NCBI GenBank assembly: GCA_040954595.2
Contig: CM082579.2
Location: forward strand, 13,950,001 to 14,014,000
Direction of reading: 5' to 3'
DNA from: Balanoglossus misakiensis
Lineage: Eukaryota > Hemichordata
DNA length: 64,000 nt
Made by a program: the position numbers and the translations under genes. The notes under the pieces were generated by a model. That model was not told the DNA's origin. It saw only the letters and a list, made by a program, of their open reading frames with translations, and did not search any database. Shown here one piece after another: positions 47,921 to 60,006 of the stretch (position 1 is the first letter of the stretch; each line of letters starts with the position of its first letter).

Positions 47921-50900
47921 ATGTCGAGGGTCGTGCGCGGTCCATACAAGTGTTACCTAAATGATACCGAAGTCAGTATTCCAAAGAGAACCTTGTTTAG
48001 ATGGCGAATTCGCGATAAACATGGTTTAGAGGTAAGTGTAGCTCTTTTTTTACCACGGCCTGAAGTATGCGCCGCGCTTGCTGCAGCTGCAGTTCCGTAG
48101 CCTGCAACATTCCTCGATGTGTGTGTGTTACGGAAAGGTGCCCCTTCCGTAACACACACATCGAGGAAAGTTGCTGGCTACGGAACTGCAGCAAGCGCCG
48201 GGCGAAAACTGGCATTGTCTGTCATTTCTCGGTGATTGTTATAATTATAGGGTGTCATAGGTAGTGTATGCATTTTATTTCTGTTCTTTTTGGTTTTATT
48301 AAAGTCCAAAAGGCTAGCTTGTACATCTCCAACTCTTTGTCTAAATATAGCAGCATTTATGCTGCTGCAGTATTTTTTTAATTGAAAAATAATTTAGTAC
48401 TACGAATATTGAGGGAAAAAAACAAAAAAAAACAGGTCATTACTGACACCAGCCTACTTTTCTTTATAAGAACTATTAAAGCATTAGCACTTTCCTCTGA
48501 GATTTAGAATCAAATGATGTAATATGCATTATGTAGTCCCGCTATACTGAAATACATATCTTAACCACATTCTATTCATATCTTTCAGACTGATGATATC
48601 GCCATCGACACTGACAGTTGTTCTGTAAATAGTGACTACCAATCTGAAAGTGGCAATGATGAATATTTATATGATGGTAACGCCTCTCATGACAGTTATC
48701 GAAGTGGACTAACTTTCTCTCACAGAGATACAGACATTGATGAATACAGCACTACAGAACCAGACACAGATGACTATTTATCAGCCGACGAAACATCAGA
48801 TGATCAGACATCATTCATCATAGATGACCAAGTACCAGCTCAGGAAACGTCACATGTCAACTTACTGAGTGACGGAAGTGGAGAGATTGAAGAAAGTGAA
48901 GAAATTATACACACACGCATATCAAACAAAAACACTAATGGGACGGGCACAGGAGAAAGTGGTGATGAATTGGTAGGTTCTGCTTTTGACTTTAAAAATT
49001 TTATGGTTGCCAATTTGAATTTTGTGCGGTAACTTACCTTAATCACTTATGATCTATGACTTTTTACATTATTTTGATGATTTACTTTCAAAGTAAGTGT
49101 ACTTACTGAAGGGTGTGCATTTACAACTTGAAAAAGTGGACATGGTGCAATATACACATTGATTCCTTGACAGAAACATGACAGTGATACACACCAAAAT
49201 GTCTCTATTCTTTTAGCAATGTGACCAACTTTTGATCATCGGAAATTTAAAAATTGTTTATTTGTTTAGCTATTACAACATCGTTTAGTATTCCACTAAT
49301 CAATCTGTTTTATATGTTAATGCAACTTAATACACATCGTTATTATAAAATACAAGTATGAAAGCTAGTGTCTCTATGGTTGTGAATGCATTTATTTTAA
49401 TTCTCAAGGAGGCCTATTATTTAGAGCATGACCCCTGTTTTCAAAATCTGGTGATCAATGCATAAGAGATCAGAGCCTGTTTTCACAAGGTCAAATCAAG
49501 GTTAAATGTGTCAGTCCTGTGAGTGTGACCATTGCATTGTTCATGTTATTTCTGGTTGTCCTATTTTTCTAAATGTACTACTATTTTTCTAATTCTCAGG
49601 GAGCTGAAGAAGGAACTGGAGAGATGAATGTCACAACAGAACAGCTTTGTCTACTTCTCCAGGCTTTTGTCCTCAGACACCGACTTACGAAAGATGCTCT
49701 CAAAGACTTGTTGCACGTCATTAACCTGATAGCACCAGAAACTGTACCAGCAACACCATACTTTTTTAAGAACTGTTTTGCTGAGACAGCTGTGTCGTGT
49801 AAGAAGCACTTCTATTGCTGTAGTTGTATGGCATATCTTGGTGCCGAGGGCGAAATTCAAACTGACACCACTTGTGGTAGCTGTAATGAGCCTTTCAGTG
49901 AGCAAATATCTGTAGCAAATAACAATTTTTTCATTGTAATGCCAATCAAGGACCAACTTGTAGATTTATTAGAAAATCAGAATATTAATAGTGAATTGTC
50001 AGTTTCAACTTTATTGGATGGCTCCATTTATCAAGATCTCCTTGAAAATGGTATCATAAGAGATAATGACTTAACCCTTCTCTGGAATTGTGATGGGGTC
50101 CCTGCCTTTAAGTCCTCTGGTTTCTCAATATGGCCCATTCAGTGTGTAGTGACAGAACTGACTCCAAAATGTCAAAAACAAAATATTCTCATGCCTGGCC
50201 TATGGTTTGGTCAATCCAAACCACAGATGGATTGTTTTTTGGCACCATTTGGTGAAGAATGTGTGAAATTGGGTAATGATGGTTTTACCTGGAGAAATCA
50301 AAGTTCTGGTGAGATAATCACAACATGTGTCCATGTGTTATTGTGTTCTTCTGATTCAGCTGCCAGGCCTTTGATGCGCAATTGCAAACAGTATAATTGG
50401 CAGTATGGATGTGACTGGTGCCTGCACCCAGGGGAATACATAGCAAAGGGCAATGGTCATGCACGTGTATATAGTGTACAGGATCTTCCTCATCCTGAGT
50501 TGAGGAATAACGATCAGTATGAGGATTGTTGTAGGCAGGCGGTTGAAAGAGACCGACCAATATTGGGTGTGAAGGGACCCAGTGTGTGTATGTTGCTTCC
50601 CAATTTCGACATTGTGAAAGGGTTTGTTCCTGATTATTTGCATTGTGTTTTATTAGGGGTTGTCAGGCAAATCACCTCACTTTGGCTTGACAGTGAAAAC
50701 AAGCAGAAACCCTGGTACTTAGCCCCTGCTAAACAACGTGTAATTAATTCCCGTTTGGTGCAGCAGTTTCCTCCAAATGAAATAACCAGGACACCACGAT
50801 CGTTAGATTACAGAAAGTATTGGAAAGGTTCGGAGTGGAGGGCATTTCTCCTTTTCTATTCTTTAATTGTTCTGAGAGGTGTGTTACCTGCAGTTTTTTC

Positions 50901-51819
50901 TGAACCATTGGTTTTTGCTGGTTTTTGGAATCCACACGTTACTTCAGGAAAAAGTAACAGCCCGCTCTGTTGATCTGGCAGAGCAGGCAATCAGAAAGTT
51001 TGTGACTCAAACTGAATGCCTTTATGGGAAAGAAGTGATGTCATTTAATATGCACATTCTACTGCATTTGTCTAGTAGTGTTAGGGAATGGGCACCTCTC
51101 TGGGCTACATCTTCCTTTGTGTTTGAAAGTCACAATGGTGTAATCATGAAGCTATTTCAGGGTACTCAAAGTGTGCCTTCACAGATATCAAACACATTCT
51201 GTCTGTGGAGTGATTTATCAAGAAGATCCACAATTATACCACAGGATAGTGATCTGAGGCCACTATTTGACAAATTGTCTAGAGGAATTGTGCATTTAAA
51301 GAGGGACTTTCATAGCTGCTCAGGGGTTGTGGCCATGGGAGCTGCTGACAAACGGATATAAGATTGACAGACAGGTTAGCTGTAGAGGAGGCTGTGGGCC
51401 ACCCTATCTTGAATGTGAACGCCAAATATTACAAGAGATTCACTATATCAGGTGCTGTGTTCACAACAAGTAGCTACACTAGGGCAGCAAAGAGAACGAA
51501 CCATTATTTTCAGGGACAAGATGAGCAATTGTATGTAATAAGAAACCTTGTAATTCTTAGGCTAGGTTGCATATGCCAAGGTGATTGTCACTGTAATGAA
51601 AGATCATTCCTGATAGCCAGTAGGTGTTTAAGTGGGAGGTCAATGTTTGTTGACAATGAAATTGGCATACAGTGTACACATGTAAAACCACTGCGTGAGA
51701 TTTCACATGAAAGAATTGCTGTGCGACCGTCGTTTTTGAGACGTAAATGTGTAGTTCTTGGAATGGGTGAGTCAATTTACCTCTCACCACTCCCCAACCC
51801 TTTTGAAAGGGACTGATAA
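47921..51819 (+). pseudogene. tnp2-type (EnSpm/CACTA) transposase
   Basis: Exon 1 is 47921-48031 (MSRVVRGPYKCYLNDTEVSI; 37 codons, donor GTAAGT); exon 2 is 48589-48972, acidic, 128 codons; exon 3 starts at 49600. All junctions are phase 0. Exon 3 has a Cys cluster (HFYCCSCMAYLG, TTCGSCNEPF), then tnp2 signatures: LWNCDGVPAFKSSGFSIWPI, CVHVLLCSSDSAARPLMRNC, YGCDWCLHPGE, DYLHCVLLGVVRQI, MSFNMHILLHL and SFVFESHNG. The Asp in NCDGVP and in the later blocks are likely active-site acids. The frame shifts once near 50910 and again near 51360. The reading then ends with a small Cys-rich part (CICQGDCHCNERS). About 870 residues would be intact. Confidence 0.85.
48060..48200. repeat. Hairpin in first intron of the transposase gene
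   Basis: Arms of about 60 bp around GGTGCCCC: CGATGTGTGTGT-GTTACGGAA against TTCCGTAACACACACATCG, and GCAGTTCCGTAGCC against GGCTACGGAACTGC. Arms differ by a few indels. Confidence 0.85.
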
Positions 51820-52139
51820 GGGCTGCAAACAAAGTCTGTAGGTAGCAAACACTTACCCCAGTACTGTAGTTGAGAGTCAGTTTCTTCTGATTTGTATTTA
51901 TATACAGATTTGTATATGTACCAGTGTTTTGCAGATATCATTTTGAAATTGTAATAAATGAATTATTTACAGAGACATATTTGTCAAGTATTCATTCACA
52001 ATATAAAATAGAATGATTAAGAATGAATAGCTGTGTGTTTGAGCTGAATGTATACTGGTATCTGTTTGCTCGGGGTGAACTGGTTACTTTCCATGGCCAA
52101 ACGATACAATCTTCGCCTAAATCAAAATCCTTAGCGTCC

Positions 52140-53345
52140 GGTCATGGTTGGCAATATTTTTCAATAGAAAATCTATTGACGGCAATAGAATTCAATAGAG
52201 ACAGTGGATTTTTGTTAAAATACACTGTTCACATTGAAATGTATGTAGTTGGGGCAAACCTGACAAACTCTTTGTCATTTTGTGATGATTATGTGCACAC
52301 ATTTGCTAAAAACTAGGGGAAAATGTTTCTTTCACCTATTTCATGGTTGGCAATATTTTTCAATAGAAAATCTATTGACGGCAATAAAATTCAATAGAGT
52401 CAGTGGATTTTTGTTAAAATACACTGTTCACAGTGAAATATATGTAGTTGGGCCAAACCTGACAAATTCATTTGTCGTTTTGTGTTGATTATGTGCACAC
52501 ATTTGCTAAAAACTAGGGGAAAATGTTTCTTTCACCTATTTCATAGTTGGCAATATTTTTCAATAGAAAATCTATTGACGGCAATAGAATTCAATAGAGA
52601 CAGTGGATTTTTGTTAAAATACACTGTTCACAGTGAAATGTATGTAGTTGGGGCAAACCTGACAAATTCCTTTGTCATTTTGTGATGATTATGTGCACAC
52701 ATTTGCTAAAAACTAGGGAAAAATATTTCTTTCAACCATTTCAAGGTTGACAATATTTTTCAATAGAAAATCTATTGACGGCAATAGAATTCAATAGAGT
52801 CAGTGGATTTTTGTTAAAATACACTGTTCACAGTGAAATATATGTAGTTGGGCCAAACCTGACAAATTCATTTGTCGTTTTGTGTTGATTATGTGCACAC
52901 ATTTGCTAAAAACTAGGGGAAAATGTTTCTTTCACCTATTTCATGGTTGGCAATATTTTTCAATAGAAAATCTATTGACGGCAATAGAATTCAATAGAGA
53001 CAGTGGATTTTTGTTAAAATACACTGTTCACAGTGAAATGTATGTAGTTGGGGCAAACCTGACAAATTCCTTTGTCGTTTTGTGTTGATTATGTGCACAC
53101 ATTTGCTAAAAACTAGGGGAAAATGTTTCTTTCACCTATTTCATGGTTGGCAATATTTTTCAATAGAAAATCTATTGACATCAATAGAATTCAATAGAGT
53201 CTGTGGATTTCTGTTAAAATATACTTTGTTCACAGTGAAATATGTGTAATGGGGGCAAATCTTACAAATTGCTTTGTCATTGTATGATAATCATGTTAAA
53301 ACCTATTAAAAATCATTTTTCACTTATTTCATGCTAGGTAATATT
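52140..53345. repeat. Right subterminal array, 200-bp units
   Basis: Six tandem units of 200 bp (starts near 52142, 52342, 52542, 52742, 52942, 53142), then a decayed seventh. Each holds TTTTTCAATAGAAAATCTAT and ATTCAATAGA. The outer flank 53390-53480 switches to TTCTATAGA motifs like those of the left end. Confidence 0.92.
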
Positions 53346-53760
53346 TTCAATAGAAAATCTATTGACGGCTAGTTTAATGGAAATCATCTGTATAATTCTA
53401 TAGAAAATAATATTCTATTGATTTTCTATTGAATTCTACACGTTTCTATAGAGGTCTATAGAGTTCTATAGAACCTTTTTCGTAAGGGTTGAAATGTGTT
53501 TTACATCTAAATGCATCGTTTTGGGAACATTTTCTAGTATGTATGTGATTATTAAATTGAACTTGTATATTTCCTGGGGCAACTAAATTTTCAGTAAAGA
53601 TAAGGAATGCCCAATGTTCGGATTGTCTTCAAAAAGATGACAACAACTCAAGTCTCAAAAACTCTTTTGTTTTTAAGTTTGAATTGTAGTTGTCACATCA
53701 TTAACGACTTCACATGTGAATGCCAAATTTCGATTCTTAGCAAATGTTGTATTTTCACAG

Positions 53761-53914
53761 AGAGGAGTCCATTTCTCAATCATATCACCCCGCAAACTGC
53801 CTGAACTCCAAAAACTTAACTTCAAAGCATATGGTGAAGTACAGATGGTACCAATGAAGGATTATGCGGCTGATCCACACCACATGATACTTCTCAAAGG
53901 TTATCAACTTGCAG
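53761..53914 (+). CDS. MED25: MED25 exon, first copy, intact
   Basis: A 154-nt exon with acceptor TTTTCACAG and donor GTAGGT. It encodes RGVHFSIISPRKLPELQKL then MVPMKDYAADPHHMILLKGY. Vertebrate MED25 has RGIHFSIVSPRKLPALRLL and DPRHMVLVRG at this place. This is the end of the von Willebrand A domain. Confidence 0.88.
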
Positions 53915-54457
53915 GTAGGTATCTGTTGCTACGCAAATATTTGCAATCATACCATGATCTAGATTCTAAAGTTCACTGGTCAAATATATAACTTGTTTAC
54001 GTGGTCATTTACAACCAATTCATCATTTTGTGGTTTGTTAAGATTTTCAGTACTCTAAATTGGTACTTCAATAAAATGGTTGTAATATATTTATTAATAT
54101 TTATTACACATCACGTATTATTATGCGCTCCTGGTTGGCTAATACTAAATATGACAGAAATTCATGACCTGTGCACACGATCTGAGGCTTATGGAAGTTA
54201 TTGTCGTGAGTGATGCAGTGTATTCTGTTGCAGTACTTTCACAAGCCAGCCTATTATTCCCCATCATTTCATTGCATGGCCAATTAATTACACATCCTCC
54301 TGAAAATTGTTGGAAGGTGGGCAATCAATTTCCATGGTTACATCCTGGATGAAACACTGGTACAGGTTCAAGACAAGTTTAGTGACATTGTGTGAATCCA
54401 CAGCAGAATTTCACATAAACTGTATAATCCTCCATTTTTGTAATGATTGTGTTTCAG

Positions 54458-54651
54458 AAAAATCTGTGTCAAGTGGTGATACAAAAGAGGTTGCCATAGT
54501 GAAACCTACAACCATAGTAACCACTTCAGTGTCTACAACCACTACCACAACACAGCCACTGAAACCTGCAAACAGTTACCATGGTTACAAGGGCCTAGCT
54601 CTGGTATGACCTCAAATCCTCTCAAATCAACTGTTGGAAGTTCATCTTTAG
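54458..54651 (+). pseudogene. MED25: MED25 linker exon, first copy, frameshifted
   Basis: Encodes EKSVSSGDTKEVAIVKPTT and a Thr-rich run. A one-base loss compared with the second copy, near KPA, leads to a stop at a TGA about 10 codons later. Splice sites are kept. Confidence 0.75.
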
Positions 54652-55000
54652 GTAAAGTCTCCAGTGTTGCTTCCCAGCCATTGTCAAATTAAGTCCACAC
54701 ACAATTAGACCACCAAGTGTAGTGTGAGATATAGTAGAATTATTAAGAGTATTGCCGTGTTGATCTTCAGTACAATATGAGTTAAAGTTATATAGCACTT
54801 TGTGATCAGAAATTGACTCAACCAAGTCAACCCCAGATGCAGGGCCAAGGTAGAGGATATTGGTGCAGTTAGTGAAATATGAGAATGCAAAATTGAAGTG
54901 TAGCGTAACAGCTGTCTCCTTTGATATGCGAACATTTCCTGTCACAGAAAATTCCCGTTTTACAGTATATAAATATATCAACTAGATATTTTTACTGCAG

Positions 55001-55250
55001 GTGCCACACCAAGTCATCTGTCACCTGGACAACCAAGTCAAATTGGAAGTCCGTCTCCACAACATCTGTCATCCTCTCAACAGAAACTGAGTCAGTCCCA
55101 GATGCAGGGCCAAGGTCAAAGGTCATCAATGCCTTTTGCCCAGCCTACCAGTTTACCAAACCAACCAGTATCCACTGTCACAGCAAACAGGACACAACAA
55201 CCCAATGTGACTGTTTCAAGTATCCCCATGAGACAATTTTGTCCACCCAG
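55001..55250 (+). CDS. MED25: MED25 Gln/Pro-rich exon, first copy
   Basis: Open through 250 nt: SHLSPGQPSQIGSPSPQHL, QSQMQGQGQRSSMPFAQP and VSSIPMRQFCPPR. This is the low-complexity linker between the MED25 domains. Acceptor ACTGCAG, donor GTACAG. Confidence 0.7.
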
Positions 55251-55637
55251 GTACAGTTGTGGTCTACCTTCTACTTTATGAGATTCAAATTAGCTGTTTC
55301 TAGTTACCCATCCTGTGAATTGAAAGCTTTTTATGACTGTTTCACATAGCCTTGTGTTACCATTTTCTATACAGTAAACTATTGTTTCAAAACACATTCA
55401 TAACTTCTGTTTTGGTTGCTAGAAACCCACTCTGTGAATGCAAAGACTCTTTTGGATAATGCCAGAGACTCAGTGATCAATTTCAATTTTTAATGAGATG
55501 TGTGTTGAAAATAGGACTTTGAGAGTTGCAAGCTCAACATCGAATCAAAAATTGAAGTCATGAATTTAAAATGGGGTTTTGAATACTGGCCTTGATAATG
55601 CTTCATATTAACTAGGTTTGTTACTCTTTTTGGACAG

Positions 55638-55821
55638 GCAACTTCACCACCAAAGATGACTTCCCAGCATGCACCAGCTGCTGCACTGTAAGCCACAGAG
55701 GGTGTCATGCAAATGGTAAATGCTAGTCAGTTCAGTAAGATGCCACCAATTGCTGCTGTGAATTCTATCAACTCACAGCCAGAGCAGAGATGGCCAGGTA
55801 CAGATTCACAGCCACAAAGAG
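55638..55821 (+). pseudogene. MED25: MED25 linker exon, first copy, with TAA
   Basis: Reads ATSPPKMTSQHAPAAAL, then TAA where the second copy has AAA, then EGVMQMVNASQFSKM to PQRG. Donor GTAGGT. The phase from the preceding exon does not fit directly, so an alternative donor or a missed exon is possible. Confidence 0.65.
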
Positions 55822-56125
55822 GTAGGTACAGTCAAACCTGTCTATACTGGCCAGTCAAGGGACTTCCAAAACTGACATTTATAGACAGGTGGCTTCTATA
55901 GACAGGTCAATAAATGTGCAATGTACATGTACATGAAATGAAACAAAGTTGCCACTACATAGAGGTTGCAACAAACACATAGTTGACTGTCATATATGTT
56001 ATGTTGCCATGGCAGTCATTTACCATGAGTTCGATTATACATTGCCAAAACCGGAGGAAAAAATATTCAAGTTCCCCTTTTCATATTCTCCATCAATGGT
56101 ATAATACGCCAGTGTCATGACCACA

Positions 56126-56365
56126 CACAACTTCCACCCTGCTTGTAGCCACGAGAGTGAAAAAACCTCACCAATATGAACAATCGGTCTCTATCATTTA
56201 TTCATTTTGGGCGAGTTCTTATGCTCATATCATTCAAGCGGGATGGAAATTGTGTATGGTTGAACATTCATTCACTACATATACATATGTACATTAATAT
56301 AAAATGTCTCTTGTATCAAACATAATGGAAAAAAGGGCAGCAAGAGAGAGACTTTGTCCCTTTAA
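56126..56365. mobile_element. Kolobok-like MITE, right part, at the duplication junction (copy 4)
   Basis: The right half with GGGCAGCAAGAGAGAGACTTTG and TTAA. Its left end is replaced at about 56125 by sequence that at 61193 continues into unrelated DNA, so the tandem duplication joins inside this MITE. Confidence 0.75.
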
Positions 56366-57417
56366 TAGAAATGTGCATGTAATATTTTATTCAAACCATC
56401 ACTTCTGTCTTGAACAATCTTTCCTTAATAGAGTGGTGTACTGATTAGAGAGATGTCTTATTGACAGGTTTCACTGTATTACCAACATTTTCAGTTCCAT
56501 AATCCTTCAGTGTTTGCCAGAGAATTTGACAGCAGTCAAAAACTTTCTCTGCCATACTCACAATAAGAGAAAGCTTGCACCTGTGTTTTACTGTTAAATT
56601 ACCATACCACAAAAAAACAGGTTGTTTTTGCGAGCAATAAATTTTTCGCAAAATATGCGAGAATCAACAAACGTGAAAATAAAAAGTCGCGTAAAATGTT
56701 TTTCGGAGATAAAGATGCAATGAAATACGAGAATGTGAAAATCGATCCTCGCGTAACAGTTTGGTCTTTTAATGTCGCGAAAAATTTCCTTTCATGAAAA
56801 TAATCTGTTTTACAGTCCGGTAATATTGAAGGTCAGAATGCTTTTGATGAGAGAACAATACACCAGTTGCAAAGTATCTTGACAAACATGAAATGATTGA
56901 ATTCTCCGAAGAAGATATAATCTCGCAGTTGGTGTGTTGTTTCCTCATCAAAAGCATTCTGACCTTCAATATTATTCTGTTGAGCTATACATGCAATCTA
57001 GTCTATATATGTTCAGAGGTGATTATATCATCCATAATAGATCCTAAATACTAAAAGAGCATAAAATGACTGCGACAGATACTTTGTAAGTTGTAACAGG
57101 TGGGAAATAAGAATTTGGATAACACAGTATTTTGGCTATTGTTGGGGAGCATGAATAAGTGATTTTGGAACCCCATGTAACACCTGTCTTACCATTAATA
57201 TGACTGCATTGATGGTACCATGAGGAATGCTAGTAAAATGACTGGGGAACCCTGGTTACATTACCCTGATCATCACTATGGTTCAGTCCAAAAGCATTGT
57301 TTTCTATGTTAAGGTTGGACCTCTGAAGAGGAAATTGGGGTGGAAGGGTAAGAAAAAACACTGACTGACAATACTGCCAATAACGAAATATTGTTTTTCT
57401 CTTCTCTTTGCATACAG

Positions 57418-57538
57418 CACACAAGAACAGAAACCTTGTATATTGATCTGCAACTCTCCTCCACATCCCTTGCCAAGTCAAGATAGTATTAATTACAGTG
57501 GATTTACTGCAGATCAATTGACTGCCATGTTGGGTAAG
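57418..57538 (+). CDS. MED25: MED25 exon, second copy, intact
   Basis: 121 nt, phase 2 in and phase 0 out, as needed by the exons on either side. Encodes TQEQKPCILICNSPPHPLPS then INYSGFTADQLTAMLGK. Vertebrate MED25 has CLLICNSPPYLLP and TYSGCTTENLVQQIGE, so this is the core beta strand region of the VWA domain. Confidence 0.88.
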
Positions 57539-57978
57539 GTAAGCGATGTAAAACATTTCATACAACACTGCCTACTAACAATAGTCATATCAATCTGACA
57601 AGGGAAGATGAAAACAAAAACATCTTTTCAAACTAGCTTACTGTGCGGACCAATTTCATTAAGCCCCATTTAACAGGAATTCTGGTTTTATAATTAACTT
57701 TGATTGATTGACATGTGTTTTACATCTAAATGCATCGCTTTGGGAACATTTTCTAGTATGTATGAGATTATTAAATTGAACTTGTATATTTGCTGAGGGC
57801 AACTAAATTTTCAGTAAAGATGAGGAATGCTCAATGTTTTGATTGTCTTCAAAATGATGACAACAACTCAAGTCTCAAAAACTCTTTGTTTTGAATTTTG
57901 AATTGTTTTTGTTGCATCAGTAACGACTTCACATGTGGATGCCACATTTGATTCTTAGCAAATGTTGTATTTTGACAG

Positions 57979-58127
57979 AGAGGAGTCCATTCCTCAATCA
58001 TATCACCCCGCAAACGGCCTGAACTCCAAAAACTTAGCGACAAAGCGTGAAATACAGATGGTACCTATGAAGGATTATGCGGCTGATCCACACCACATGA
58101 TACTTCTCAAAGGTTATCAACTTGCTG
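57979..58127 (+). pseudogene. MED25: MED25 exon, second copy, 5-bp deletion
   Basis: Five bases shorter than its partner at 53761. The loss follows ELQKLSDKA and brings a TGA at once. The rest (MVPMKDYAADPHHM) is still readable in another frame. Confidence 0.85.
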
Positions 58128-58646
58128 GTAGGTATATGTTGCTATGCAAATATTTGCAATCATACCATCCAGATTCTAAAGTTCACAGGTCAAATATATA
58201 ACTTGTTTACGTGGCCATTTACAACCAATTCATCATTTTGTGGTTTGTTAAGATTTTCATTACTCTAAATTGGTACTTCCATAAAATGGTTGTAATATTT
58301 ATTACACATCACGTATTGTTATGCGCTCCTGGTTGGCTAATACTAAATATGACAGAACTTCATGACCTCTGCACACGATCTGAGGCTTATGGAAGTTATT
58401 GTCGCGAGTGATGCAGTGTATTCTGTTGCAGTACTTTCACAAGCCAGCCTATTATTTCCCATCATGTCAATGCCTGGCCAATTAATTACACATCCTCCTG
58501 AAAATTGTTGGTAGGTGGGCAATCAATTTCCTTGGTTACATCCTGGATGAAACACTGGTACAGGTTCAAGGCAAGTTTAGTGACATTGTGTGATTCCACA
58601 TCAGAATTTCACATCAACTGTATAATCCTCCAATTTTGTGTTTCAG

Positions 58647-59317
58647 AAAAATCGGTGTCCAGTGGTGATACAAAAGAGGTTGCCATAGACAAACCTACAA
58701 CCATAGCAACCACTTCAGTGTCTACAACCACTACCACAACACAGCCACTGAAACCCGCATCAACAGTTACCATGTTTACAGCATCTACCTCCAGTATGAC
58801 CTCAAATCCTCTCAAATCAAATGTTAGTCTCGGTTACCCAGATGCCTTTGCTTCTTCCGATGCTCTCCAGAAAAGGGTCTGGGGAAATGCTATTGAAAGC
58901 TTTGTAAAACAAAATGGCCGATGTCAGGATTTTGATCATCGCCTGATTGGCTGAGCTGTCAGTATGACCCGGGTCACTGGCTCTCAACAATGTATGATTT
59001 TTTGTCGTCTCTTCATATCAAGAGACCGGTACTTGTTGGTTGATGCGAAAGGCAAAAGGCGTCCTCTGTTAGCATTGTTGGAGAAATTATACGAAATATC
59101 TTTGGTAGACGATTGTCGAAACTATTGCGGTGACCCGGGTCATACTGACAGCTCAGCCAATCAGGCGATGATCAAAATCCTGACATCGGCCATTTTGTTT
59201 TACAAAGCTTTCAATAGCATTTCCCCAATTTCCCCAGACTCTTTTCTGGAGAGCATCGGAAGAAGCAAAGGCGTCTGGGTAACCGAGACAAATCAACTGT
59301 TGGAAGTTCATCCCCAG
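58647..59317 (+). pseudogene. MED25: MED25 linker exon, second copy, split by hairpin MITE
   Basis: The exon flanks (EKSVSSGDTKEVAIDKP to SSSP) would be an open 195-nt exon without the 468-bp insert and one CAAATCAA copy. With the insert it reads into the MITE. Confidence 0.85.
58821..59288. mobile_element. Hairpin MITE H6 in a MED25 exon
   Basis: Inverted arms of about 165 bp (GTCTCGGTTACCCAGA at the ends) around a 130-bp loop. CAAATCAA lies on both sides (58813-58820, 59289-59296), an 8-bp duplication confirmed by the empty site at about 54627. Each arm holds GCCTGATTGGCTGAG and TGACCCGGGTCA. hAT-like by duplication length, but the ends are not typical. Confidence 0.85.
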
Positions 59318-60006
59318 GTAAAGTCTCCAGTGTTGCTTCCCAGCCATTGTCAATTTAAGTCCGCACATAATTAGACCACCAAGTGAAGTGTGAGATATAG
59401 TAGAATATTGCCATGTTGATCTTCACTACAAGTTAGTTAAAGTTATATAGCACTCTGTGATCAACGAGTTGAAAATACAGCATGAGTTTTCGGGGACATG
59501 TAGTCCCCTTCATCAGATGCACACGTGGAATGAACAGAGAAACAGAGAATCATGGGGTATTCAAAGTAGGAAATATGTGCAGGACCAGGTGCATCAGAAA
59601 TTTTTCCTGCAGTGGATTTTCTATCTGAGGATGGTGACTTCATGACCGAAATTTTGTGTCCGTGAGCAAGGCACTTTACTTCTCATTGCTCTGAGGAGAC
59701 TCATGGCTTTGTGTAGGTGATTTGCACCTTTTCTAGTCTTTCTACTAGACATATTTTCTGTGTTTGTGATAGATGAATTACTGTCTTACAGGAAATTTTT
59801 GTGAACTTCGTGAGAACCAAAAAATGCGAATTAAAAAGTCATGTAAAAATATTTTTCAGGGATATTGGTGCAGTTAGTGAAATATGAGAATGCGAAATTT
59901 AATTGTAGAATAACAGCTGTCTCTTAGGATTATGCGAACATTTCCTGTCACAGAAATTTTCTGTTTTACAGTATATAAATAAATCAAGTAGATCTTTTTA
60001 CTGCAG

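Larger units (their letters stand above)
42465..53488. mobile_element. 11.0-kb EnSpm/CACTA-like transposon
   Basis: Terminal inverted repeats CCCTTACGAAAAAG(G) followed by TTCTATAGAAC. TT flanks both sides. The paralogous copy of the locus at 57713 lacks the element and reads through GATTGATTGACATGTG, which fixes the boundaries and a 2-bp target duplication. It contains a tnp2-type transposase (+), a BEN-domain gene (-) and arrays of TATAGAA-type motifs near both ends. Subterminal arrays, a short duplication and the transposase type are the signature of EnSpm/CACTA, although the termini are not CACTA. Confidence 0.93.

Noticed and set aside
52023-53088. Several similar ORFs of 67-97 codons in tandem
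   Set aside because: Each is one 200-bp subterminal unit of the EnSpm-like element; no start context or conservation beyond DNA identity.
58964-59374. 136-codon ORF in the second MED25 copy
   Set aside because: Mostly the hairpin MITE H6 read through its loop and right arm.
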